A stretch of 64,000 bases of DNA, from assembly GCF_029931775.1 (NCBI RefSeq), contig NC_079325.1, forward strand, positions 36,320,461-36,384,460, read 5' to 3'. The notes under the pieces are model-generated. The model had not been told where the DNA came from and ran no database searches. It saw only the letters and a list, made by a program, of their open reading frames with translations. The stretch comes from Euleptes europaea. Lineage: Eukaryota > Chordata > Lepidosauria > Squamata > Sphaerodactylidae. Below, one piece after another: positions 10,601 to 39,800 of the stretch. Every line of letters starts with the position of its first letter. Positions within the stretch are counted from its first letter, which is position 1. The translations under genes were made by a program, and so were the position numbers.

Positions 10601-11300
10601 TAGAGTGGCTTTGCTTGAGCCTGAGCCTGAACACAGGTCATTTGGGCTGAACCTCAAGTCTCAGTGAAGTCCTCCCCTTGGTGGTGTTTGTCCTTGGAGG
10701 AGAAGAGGAGAGCAGGACTCTAGAGTGCTAGGCCTCTAGAAGAAAGTTGGAGTGCTCCTTGAACTCGTGGGGACAGCTAACACAGGCAGTTGTGACTCCA
10801 AGACCAGACAGCTTAATCTGAAGATGGTGAGGCCAAAAATAAAGCTTGAGTGACTCCGGGTGGGATGGGGTGGGAAGAGCTCCACTAATGTTGAAAAAGG
10901 AGCTGAACTGCACACTAGGGGAGGAGATAGATCACGATGGGTAGCCCTGTTAGTCTGTCAATAGCAGTGGAAAAGAGCAAGAGTCCAGTAGCACCTTAAA
11001 GACTAACAAAATCTCTGGCAGGGTATGAGCTTTCTGAAGAAAGTGAGCTGTGGCTCAACGAAAGCTCATACCCTGCCAGAGATTTTGTTAGTCTTTAAGG
11101 TGCTACTGGACTCTTGCTCTTTTCTATTACTAGATAAGGAGATAGCAACCCCCCTTCTCCTCTGTTTATTTCCACTTGGCTTTAAAAAATCCCCAAGTAG
11201 TTCTCAATGAGTCATGTATGTTGCCTTGTGGGGTTGCCTTCCTAAGTAGCTAAGTTCTAATGCATGGTTTTCCTGACAGGTCATCCTCTTCCAGTACTGA
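4598..11300 (+). CDS. LHX6: LHX6, LIM/homeobox protein 6, C-terminal half (five exons)
   Basis: LHX6 is a LIM-homeodomain transcription factor of the nucleus. In vertebrates it specifies GABAergic interneurons from the medial ganglionic eminence and acts in pharyngeal-arch mesenchyme. Coding exons seen: 4598-4698, 4784-4879, 7207-7381, 9771-9874 and 11280-11300, all with AG/GT borders and compatible phases. The first two and the start of the third encode a homeodomain running from [13 protein letters not shown] through [18 protein letters not shown] to [13 protein letters not shown], which contains the helix-3 WFQN signature. The tail continues through [20 protein letters not shown] and ends VILFQY-stop, as in the longer known human isoform; the alternative human ending in PQLPLSR was not found. 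The LIM domains are outside the window, so the gene is cut by the window edge rather than broken. It differs from human as I remember it at only a few tail positions. Confidence 0.96.
4784..4879 (+). CDS. LHX6: LHX6 exon: homeodomain helices 1-2
   Basis: The 96-bp phase-0 exon starts after a pyrimidine-rich acceptor ending ctag and ends at cag|gtgagg. It encodes 32 residues from [11 protein letters not shown] to SRRVIQ, which form helices 1 and 2 and the entry to helix 3. The intron before it is only 85 bp. Confidence 0.96.
4929..5241 (+). mobile_element. hAT-like MITE with a nested 94-bp insert
   Basis: Another TAGGGTTGCC-family copy, just downstream of the second LHX6 exon in the window. 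It is split at 5003-5096 by a Penelope-like fragment flanked by an 11-bp direct repeat. Confidence 0.8.
5003..5096 (+). mobile_element. Penelope-like terminal fragment nested in the MITE
   Basis: The insert begins aagtgagctgtggctcacga, the stem II plus GAAA part of a hammerhead-shaped motif, and continues with the family tail gttagtctttaaggtgctac. It is flanked by a perfect 11-bp repeat, atagagatcag (4992-5002 and 5097-5107). The family assignment is inference from the hammerhead-like core and the repeated occurrence. Confidence 0.6.
5265..5435 (-). mobile_element. Diverged tRNA-Ala-like SINE
   Basis: The minus-strand head (ctgtggttcagtgataaagc, then a B-box-like ggtccccaattgaatccctg) and a decayed body are recognisable by comparison with the better copies in the window. 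Confidence 0.55.
5700..6125 (+). mobile_element. CR1 LINE 3' end
   Basis: Typical CR1 terminal ORF and 3' UTR sequence: taggaagaattttctaacag, cagtggaacagccttcctcg, ggactagatgatcctggtgg and a tail of tatgattctatt. 5'-truncated. Confidence 0.88.
6790..7103 (+). mobile_element. CR1 LINE 3' tip, split by a 5S-derived SINE
   Basis: CR1 end sequence (gggattggactgatgaccct to cccttccaactct) stops at about 6856 and resumes at about 7077 as ccagctctatgattctatta. The repeated cttccaactct/cttccagctct around the SINE looks like its target duplication. Confidence 0.7.
6857..7075 (-). mobile_element. 5S-rRNA-derived SINE with BovB-type tail
   Basis: On the minus strand the 5' part resembles 5S rRNA from near its start to about two thirds of its length (gatctcgtcagatctcagaa, gctaagcagggt, then ggatgggagacc). 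Toward the other end it carries the BovB terminal sequence (cgccataagtcggctgcgac, ttgacggcactttac) and a short (CA)n tail. A 5S-headed, BovB-tailed SINE fits the 5S-Sauria type reported in lizards. It would be transcribed from the 5S internal promoter and mobilised by BovB. Confidence 0.85.
7207..7381 (+). CDS. LHX6: LHX6 exon: homeodomain recognition helix and tail
   Basis: It starts [14 protein letters not shown], the DNA-recognition helix, and runs through a Ser/Pro-rich tail to LHSYIE plus one base. The donor is a|gtaagt, a strong match. Reading through the donor would add only three residues (SKC) before a stop, so an intron-retained form would end there. Confidence 0.96.
7543..8199 (+). 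mobile_element. hAT-like MITE split by a 435-bp insert
   Basis: A TAGGGTTGCC-family copy (here cagggttaccaacctcc at the left and ggcaactctac at the right) interrupted at 7568-8002. It lies in the LHX6 intron after the recognition-helix exon. Confidence 0.7.
7568..8002 (-). mobile_element. Unclassified insert nested in the MITE (possible Penelope-like unit)
   Basis: It is flanked by a 15-bp direct repeat with one mismatch (7553-7567 and 8003-8017, aacctccaggtagta). The minus strand contains ctgaagaagaattcaaacga at about 7737-7756, resembling a worn hammerhead core, but stem II is not convincing. No coding potential. The family is uncertain. Confidence 0.45.
8497..8800 (-). mobile_element. MIR-like tRNA SINE (double B-box form)
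   Basis: The reverse complement of the family that ends aaaaaccaactcttcttctt. Both B-box-like modules are present (near 8655-8690 and 8710-8750), together with the body stretch tgatcttgggctagtcacac. Confidence 0.85.
8845..9030 (+). mobile_element. tRNA-Ala-like SINE
   Basis: The B-box region (ctgattcaattcctggcatc), the body agttaaaagggtctcagata and a tail agcctgatccagtgtaaggt match the other copies. The 5' head is worn. Confidence 0.7.
9196..9405 (+). mobile_element. hAT-like MITE
   Basis: Ends TAGGGTTGCC and GGCAAACCTA, flanked by gttacagc and gtaacagc (7 of 8). About 210 bp, the best-preserved simple copy of the family in the window. Lies in an LHX6 intron. Confidence 0.88.
9771..9874 (+). 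CDS. LHX6: LHX6 exon: C-terminal tail
   Basis: The acceptor is ttcacag and the donor aag|gtaaag. With the carried-over base it reads [18 protein letters not shown] and then [16 protein letters not shown]. This matches the tail of the long LHX6 isoform almost residue for residue, as I remember the human protein. Confidence 0.95.
10425..10600 (+). mobile_element. tRNA-Ala-like SINE, worn
   Basis: A B-box-like ggttcaatccccagcacctc at about 10440 is followed by the SINE body (agtagacaatactggactag, then ctggaccaatgg). Lies in the last LHX6 intron. Confidence 0.65.
10937..11135 (+). mobile_element. Penelope-like terminal unit, inverted pair around a hammerhead-like centre
   Basis: The left arm (about 10975-11033, agagcaagagtccagtagca) is the inverted copy of the right arm (about 11065-11125, gtgctactggactcttgctc). 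Between them lies CTGAAGA (11034-11040), then GTGAGC, TGTG, GCTCAACGAAAGCTC. It lies in the last LHX6 intron, 145 bp before the terminal coding exon. Confidence 0.6.
11280..11300 (+). CDS. LHX6: LHX6 terminal coding exon
   Basis: Only seven codons, VILFQY and TGA, follow an acceptor ending gacag. This micro-coding part is too short for ORF callers. It is supported by the exact match to the known LHX6 C terminus and by phase 0 from the previous exon. Confidence 0.93.
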   Translation, partial: VILFQY

Positions 11301-14300
11301 CGGCAAGCACTCTTCCTGATCTCCTGGGGATGCTTGTGGTGGCACTTCTTCTTCAATCCATGGAAACCATGGGCTGTGGCAATCCACCCCTACTGTACTT
11401 GGCCCCTTCTACTGATTTGGCACCTCAGTAAAAACCCATCTGGCATCTCTAACAGCTTCTGGTGCTACCATCTGCTGAACACCTGGCCCTTGTGGGCTTG
11501 CTGGCCAGTGAAGACTCCAGGGCAGTGCCCTCTCCTAATGAAGCAACTGACAAGCCTGCTACTCATACTACTGCTTCTAGAACTGAGGCAAGGGGGACTA
11601 TTGAAACCCAAACAGAGGATTTGTCTACCAGCAGCTAACCATGTCAAGGAAATAATCCAAAGCATCTGGGCTAACGTGTTCATTCTAACATGTTGATTGC
11701 CATTGGTGTAAACCTGTGTAAGAATCCAGTCTACTTGACAAACCTGTTCAGCCTTTATCTACACGCTTGGAGGCTGAGTTCTTTTTTTCTTTTTGAGGGT
11801 GATATCTTGACAGAGTTTCCATAGCAGGAACTCCAGCTCTGTATCTGTCGAGTGCATTCCAACTATCAAGTCTTTGACTGTCCCACTAGGAAATGTCTGT
11901 CTCCATCTTCAGTAGACTGGGCTTGGGAGTGGTGGTTTTACTATGTTCTGCAACCAAACATTGAGCATTTGTATCAAGAAAATCTATTCTAGGCTGTTCT
12001 TGAACCACTAGGTGTACCTCTAACCTAACCTTCCAGCACAGAGCCGAGAGAGGGGGAGTGGGAGAAAGAGAAAGACTTCCTAATTCCTAGGAGCCAAAAT
12101 CACATTTTAAGGCACCAATCACCTCTCTAGAAATAAATAAATGAATAAACTCCTTAGTGTCATCACTAAATTTTTAGGCGCTGGGGATGGCTAGGTGCCT
12201 GGGATTTTTCCAGCACTAAAGAAACCATTAGCAGAATTGGATTTTCAATTAATGGGTCTCTTTATTTTTAAGCACTTGATTCTTGTAAGAAAAAGCTTTT
12301 GCTATAAAGATCTGCAGAGTCAGATCACAGGATGCCCATAGCACCGCCTATTCTGACTGGCAGTAGTTCTCTGGGGTATCAGGCTCACCCTACTACATAG
12401 AGGTAGCTGCTGCATTCACCAATGTGTGGATTGGGCTTATAGTAGAGTGATCCTTAAGTTCTCCACTTTCAGATCCACTTCTTTCTTCTGCTATTGGGGG
12501 GGACAACGGCTTTTGTACCTGAAAAGGTGCAGGGGGGAACAAGAGCTCCTGGGGCTGCCATGCTGCTCGCCCAGTCCAGCTAAGGGCCTTGTGGCAATTT
12601 TTAAAGAACTACAAATGGTTTTAAAATGGTGTTGGTGGATATGGGATGGACCAGGGGCTGCTGTCACTTGCATTTGTATTGTGAGTGGGTTATCTTGAAA
12701 AAAAATAATTGCATTCCTGCAGCTGTAGTTCCATGACCAAATTTACAAGTTGAGTACCTTCCTGCTGTACTTCTGTTTGGAACTGTAGAGGTTAGTGTGG
12801 AAAATCAGTGATTTCTTAGCCTCCTTTCTTGAGGGCCAGTTCTTGCTGAGCCAAGGGCAGTTTCCTCAGACTTTGAGATTCTTTGCTGTTTTGGCCACAG
12901 CAGATCTCTATGGTATAGACTCTCTGTGGTCTTTGTGTTTTGGAGTGGGGCCTGTATGATCAGGCTTTGTGTGGGGGGAAGTGGTCTTGCCAAGGTAATA
13001 AGGTCCCTGCTTGTCTTGAATGTTTCTAGTATTTCCAATACAGTGCCATGGTACTGTTTTGATTTGCCCATAGCAGATCTGTGAGCTGCAGAGATGCTAG
13101 TGTGCTGTAGGAAAGCATGAAGGGGGGGTTATCTTTTGCTCATACTGGCAGTGGCATGTCACTTGGGAGAATGTATTTTTAAACAGTGTGAGAAGCAAAC
13201 TGTCGGACCCCTTTATTATCAGCATTCAGTAACATAGGTTGTGATGGGATTTAAAAAAAAACCCTCCATTACAGACCCAGATCAGGCTGGTACATGGTGC
13301 AGTGTACTTTGTGAGGAAATAGCTAGGACTGCCTTGAGAATTTTGGCCAAGTTAAACCCCAACAGCTTTGCAAAACTGCAGACAATTCATCATTGAGTGA
13401 TATACATGGAAAATACAAACTGTACTGAGAATGTGAAACATCCCATGATTTTCTTTCATTCAGCAATTGTGTCGGTCAATGTACTTCACTCTAATTGATA
13501 GCACTGAACAAAATTCTCATCTTCTGTCTTTTTTTTAAGTTTGAACAAAGATGCTCCTCCTATTACTTGCTCAATGATTTCCGAAGGAGCCTGTAAAGCA
13601 TGAAAGCAGATTATGCCACAATCCACGGTTCTAGGGTGCATGTGGTGCTTTAGGGCACATATGGAACTTCAGGCAAGCAGGGGCTTTTCCATTACATTTC
13701 AGTGTCAGTGAACACATTTTCAACTGCATGGGCATGCCCTTTCTCATACAGAGATTGTTGTGTGCATCGCAACCCCCTGGAGCTTTGGACTGCAGCCACA
13801 AATACTTTTCCAAAATATCTCAAGGGGTTTTAGCAATGCTAATCCAGAGACCATACTCCCACAACCAACATTTCTGGCTAGAATTCAGCTAAAAATCTTC
13901 CAATAGCCAGGAAATGGAGTCATATGAAATATGATTTGTAAAACATCATGGATTCCTTCTTCTCCCCGAACCATACTAAGGAAAACCCAAATGGGTTGGC
14001 TAACGAATTGTTCATTAGACTAACCACACCAGCATATCACGGCTTAACCTGGGGTGTGAGTAATCCATGCAAAGGCAAAATTTGCAAAGGGAGACTGACC
14101 TCAACGTTGTGTGAGAACATCTGCTTTTCATTTTCTTTTCTGAGCCCAAGTTTCCAGTCCTTAAGGATGAGAAAATAGTGAAATCTGGTGAGATCTCCGA
14201 TAGCACCGTGGGTGTTAAGGATTTCCAGTGGCTACGGAGCAAGGTTTCAGTGATATGCACAGCTCTCAAAGCAGAATGAACCCTGCAGATGTGCTTGACT

Positions 14301-14760
14301 TGCATAATGTACATAGGTTGCAGGGGCTTGATGGGGTTCTGGAAGCCTCGTCTCTCCTCTCCCTCTTAGCTTGGATTAGTGCTGTCCTCCGGAACATGCG
14401 GTGCCTCTGAGCCGGCTATAAGTTGGGGCCTGGGGCTGGAAACGGCAGAGGTGCCAGTTTTACGCAGCCAGCCCTCGCAAGGCAATGCCAGCTGTAGACA
14501 CTTAACCAAGTTGTCTTGGAAAAAGAGCAGATTGTTTTGTTTGTAGCATGTTGCGATAGTGCATGTCTTGGCTACAGTGGCTAAAAATACCCTTCTGGAG
14601 AGCAGGCAGTCAAGATGGATATTTATTTAAAAAAAGAGAAAATTAAAAAATTGTAAAGCACTTTTTTTTTGTAAAACCAATGTCTGTTTTGTTACCTACT
14701 TTTAACTGTTGTGCTTTGTAAATGTCTTATTTGTGTAATAAATAAAGTTAACGCAAGTCG
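11301..14760 (+). other. LHX6: LHX6 3' UTR (inferred)
   Basis: About 3.4 kb lie between the LHX6 stop and the first good polyadenylation signals. I see no transposable element in it, although the flanking introns are full of them. Its end is AT-rich (poly-A and poly-T runs, ATTTA at about 14620), as expected of a regulated 3' UTR. The extent is inferred from the signal position, not from transcripts. Confidence 0.6.
14737..14746 (+). terminator. LHX6: LHX6 polyadenylation signals (two overlapping AATAAA)
   Basis: Two overlapping AATAAA hexamers (14737-14742 and 14741-14746) follow a T-rich stretch. They are the first strong pair after the stop codon near the end of the repeat-free block. Confidence 0.65.
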
Positions 14761-15236
14761 AAGTGCTGGCACTTACATCAAGGAAAACAGCGCAATTCCC
14801 TTTTCTTTCATTTCTCAAATGCTTCTGCGGCTTGCTAATCAAACGATAACCCGCCCCGTCATCTTTTGTCTTCCCTCTTATTGCTTATTTTAGCGCTCTG
14901 ATGCTTGTGGCAAATCGTTTTATTTTTCCCCGTCGGCACACCAATTATTAAAAACATAGTTCCTGAGCTCACCGTTACAACAGCCAATTAATATCCTGGT
15001 ATAAAGAGAAGGATCCACCAGCAGCTTGTGGGTGGATGTGTGACAGGGTATAATGCTGTGCTGAAAGACGGCTGTGGTGGATTGGAGGCAGCCTTGTTAG
15101 TTAATTCTTTTGTGTTCACAATGCAGATTACAAAAAGCCTACCGCTTTACACACCTTGTGGGAATATTATATTGAGTTGAGGGTGATTAGTCGCACAATT
15201 TCCTCTCAAAGCAGCTGATGAAGTGAGGCTTTACAT
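14761..15236. other. Intergenic strip between convergent LHX6 and MORN5
   Basis: About 480 bp separate the two inferred polyadenylation sites. No repeat is recognisable. It contains several ATTA/TAAT cores (for example ccaattatta near 14940 and ccaattaat near 14985) that could bind homeodomain proteins. Function is not shown. Confidence 0.5.
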
Positions 15237-15242
15237 TTTATT
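15237..15242 (-). terminator. MORN5: MORN5 polyadenylation signal
   Basis: TTTATT on the plus strand is AATAAA on the minus strand, 112 bp beyond the MORN5 stop codon. Confidence 0.55.
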
Positions 15243-15353
15243 TCCTTAGTAAAGGTAACAAAAACCACGGTAATGTAGAAATTATAGGGGCTGCGTCATT
15301 CGACAAGGAAGTCAGACACCAACAGTACTTGTTCTTTGCTTCCTGGACGGGGC

Positions 15354-36519
<21,166 letters not shown>

Positions 36520-36684
36520 GGCGACCGCCTCAGGTAGGCCTCGACAACCGAGGGGTGGTCACCATGACAACAAGACGCCGCGCCGCCGAGGAGAGTGGGG
36601 CCGTAGTGGGCGTGGCTGAGATGAGAAATTCGGCACCGCTCGCCTCCACGCTGTCGGGCACGCCTTCGCTGCCGGGGCTATGAG

Positions 36685-36694
36685 GCGCATGCGT
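36685..36694. promoter_or_regulatory. NRF1-like site 1 (GCGCATGCGT)
   Basis: This nearly matches the palindromic NRF1 consensus (GCGCATGCGC). It fits a nuclear gene for an oxidative-phosphorylation subunit and sits about 120 bp upstream of the NDUFA8 ATG. Confidence 0.6.
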
Positions 36695-36720
36695 GCGTCT
36701 TTCGGCCGTTGAAAGGGTGG

Positions 36721-36729
36721 GCATGCGCA
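36721..36729. promoter_or_regulatory. NRF1-like site 2 (GCATGCGCA)
   Basis: This is a second NRF1-like core 27 bp downstream of the first. Closely spaced pairs are common in promoters of respiratory-chain genes. Confidence 0.55.
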
Positions 36730-36815
36730 ATAGCGGTGCGGCCTAGCCTGCCAGGGAGGGCGGCGAAGGAGAGAGTGCCCGAAGGGGGTTGCGTTAGGTT
36801 GGCAGGTTTGCTGTC

Positions 36816-36866
36816 ATGCCGGGCATAGTGGAGGTGCCGTCGCGGGAAGAACTGGAAGTGCCGCAG
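36816..36866 (+). CDS. NDUFA8: NDUFA8 exon 1
   Basis: Seventeen codons, [17 protein letters not shown]; donor cag|gtgaag, phase 0. This ATG is chosen because MPGIVE is the conserved family start. There is no cleavable presequence, as expected of a CHCH protein. Confidence 0.96.
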
Positions 36867-39800
36867 GTGAAGGAGCGCAGGTGCCCCCCCTTCCTGGAAG
36901 CGCAGCTGGGAGGGCTAGAGAAGACCCCCCCTCAGCTAAGACCCTTCCTGCCAGGGTTCCCCTCTCTTCTCCCCCCCCCCCCCGGCCGCTCAAGGTCAGG
37001 GGGAATCCCTTATTTTCTCCCCTCGCACACCTGGTTGTTCAGGACTTCCCCATCCCGGGTTAAAAACCAAGCGTTTATGGTCAGATTTCTCCCTCCACGT
37101 TTTTGTTGGCGTTCTTGTTTATTGTTGTAGTAGAAAAGGGCCAGAGTCCAGTAGCACCTTAAAGACTAACAGAAATATTTTCTGGCAGGGGGTGAGCTTT
37201 CGTGAGCCACAGCTCACTTCTTCAGCTACAGCTAGAATGAGAATCCATCTGTCTTTAAGTAGAGGAGAGTGAATTCAGACAAGCATTAGTATGTAAATGT
37301 TAACAGTATGTCAATGTGAATAGCAGGCGTGATGGGATGAGGTGTGGTATGCAGAAGAGTCTGTGATGTCCAGGGGAGAGATGGGTGTGAAGAAATCAAT
37401 AATCAATAAACTCTCCACAGAAGAGGACAACAATAAACAATTGTTTCTGTGGAGAGATTATTACTAGCTGTTTTTACTAGCTGTTATTAATAATATTATT
37501 TTTTTTAATTTACATTATCTTTAGTTTATTCTCACTGAGGCTCAAGGCGGATTACATAAGTCAATGCAATCGATATAATAAACTCTCCACAGAAGAGTTT
37601 GTTTATTGTTTATTGTTAAAAAAATGTTTATTGTTGTCCTCTTCTGTGGAGAGATTATTATATCGATTGCATTGATTTATGTAATCCGCCTTGAGCTTCA
37701 GTGAGAAAAATAAACTAAAGATAATGTAAATAAAAAAAAATATTATTAATAACAGCTAGTGTAACCGCTGTGTGAAATTGAGGGTGCCTTATGTGGCAGG
37801 TTTAATGCAACGGCGATAACTGATACAGTAAATATGTGCTGTAATAATATTCTGCTCTTTATCCAAGGCATGTGGGCCCTGTACAATGCGCCCCCCCCCC
37901 AATGCTCACAAGAGCTTTTTGAGGTAACTTGGGTGAGGAGAGAGTAATTGGCCTAAGGTCACCTAGGAAAATTCATGGTGGCCATAATTAAATAGGAATC
38001 CTATAGCACCTTCAAGATTAATCAGATTTATTCTTCTTTTTTAGTCAGAGTTTGTGAATGTGTATGCTGGAATAAAATATGTAAAGTTATACTGGATATC
38101 TGTTGTTACAACAAATTAGCATAGCTACTCCTCTGAAATTATTATCATGGCAACATTAATTCTCAATGAATACGCCCTGGATTTTGCTACCTTCCATTCC
38201 CTGCTTTCCACCACCACCCCACAAATGCAAAGGTACAAACTCAAGATTTTTTCTGAGTTGCCCCTCCCCATACTCTTATTTCTGTGCTTGCTTATTTAAT
38301 TCAGATGCATCTGTTCATTACATCAGCACAGAAAGGGTTTTGAGAGCATAGGAAGATCTGCTCTCTAAGTGCCTCGGTTATGTGTTTATACATTTACATT
38401 AACTGTATAGGTATGTTTGTAATCATTTTTGTATAATGTGTGTGTGTTTATCTGGGTGGTGGTACTTTGCGTCTTATTTGTTTATAGGACATTCTGTAAT
38501 TTATAAAGTGCTCTGCAGCCTTTATTGCATGTTTTTGTTATGAGTCTAGCTTCTCTTCCTGTTATACAGATGGGGAACTATGTAAAAGGGACCCAGTTTG
38601 GGGCATGTGTGCCTGTAGCTTGGCCCTGCTCTGTGATGCAGGCTCATAGAGCAAGAGCTGGAGTTGTCTTACCTCCCTGGCTTGTTTTTAAATTGTCTGC
38701 TTCTCACTCCTCAGGTGAAAGTTAGCTCAGCGGTACTGAAAGCAGCCGCTCACCATTATGGTTCTCAGTGTGACAAACCCAACAAGGAGTTCATGCTGTG
38801 CCGCTGGGAGGAGAAGGACCCACGGAAGTGTCTGAATGAAGGCAAAGAGGTCAACAAGTGTGCCCTGGAATTCTTCAGGTATGTCTTTCCTACCCTCATG
38901 AGGCTGTAATGAAAGTGCAAGTTTTTTTTAATTGTCCTGCTCTCTCAATAGAATGTTATTGAGGAAGCTTATAACATTGAACCAGTAAAAACAGCAGAAC
39001 TCCAGTGGCATAAAAATGCAGTCAACAATTTAAACAGAATGCTCTGGCCAGAGTGTTGTCTGGAGTTGATTGTATGTACCATATCACTCCAGTCTTGCTC
39101 CACCTGCACTGGCTTCCAGTTTGCTACTGGGCTCCTGTCAAGGTGCTGGTGTTGACCCTGTACAACCTGGGGCCAAGATACCTTAAAGACCGCATTTTCA
39201 TGTGAACTTACCTGCTCACTTTGGTCTTCCTTGGAGGTCCTGCTTCGGTTGCCCCCACCACGTGAGGCTAGACAGGTGGCAGCTTGAGAAAGAGCCTTCT
39301 TAGTGTTGGCACCAAAACCTTTGAACTCCCTCCCCAGGGAGATTTGTCTGTCTCCCTATGTGTCTTTCACAAGCAGGTAAAGGCTTTGTTGTTTTGTCTG
39401 GCATACTCCCAATAATGGTTATCAGCCTTCCTTCTAGTGTTGCTTGTTTATGTATTTTGAATTTTGTCATTTTAACTGTATTTTAATTGTTTTAATGTTT
39501 GTATGTTCACTGTCTTGTGGACTCGAATTAGGTGGAAAGGTGGCATTAAAATGTTTTAAATAAATAAATTCAGTTAAGTCAGTAAAGTTAAGACAATTTA
39601 GCAGCTTAAAAACTGACAAAAAATAGGTCTCGCTCAGACTAGATGCGGCTGTTGCTTCTGCACAACTGTGGTCTTATTTAGGGCTGTGGTGAGCCTGGTG
39701 GATATTGGTATATAGATCTCATGGCAAAATAACAGACTCTGAACTTGGTTTTTCCAATATGAATATACAGGTTCCAATATGAATATACTGACTGTGCCTT

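Larger units (their letters stand above)
36520..36815. promoter_or_regulatory. Bidirectional CpG-rich promoter MORN5/NDUFA8
   Basis: The start codons of MORN5 (-) and NDUFA8 (+) are 296 bp apart. The interval and its flanks (about 36400-36960) are rich in CpG, unlike the rest of the window. No TATA box is evident. Two NRF1-like motifs lie inside. The divergent arrangement is also present in human. Confidence 0.8.
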
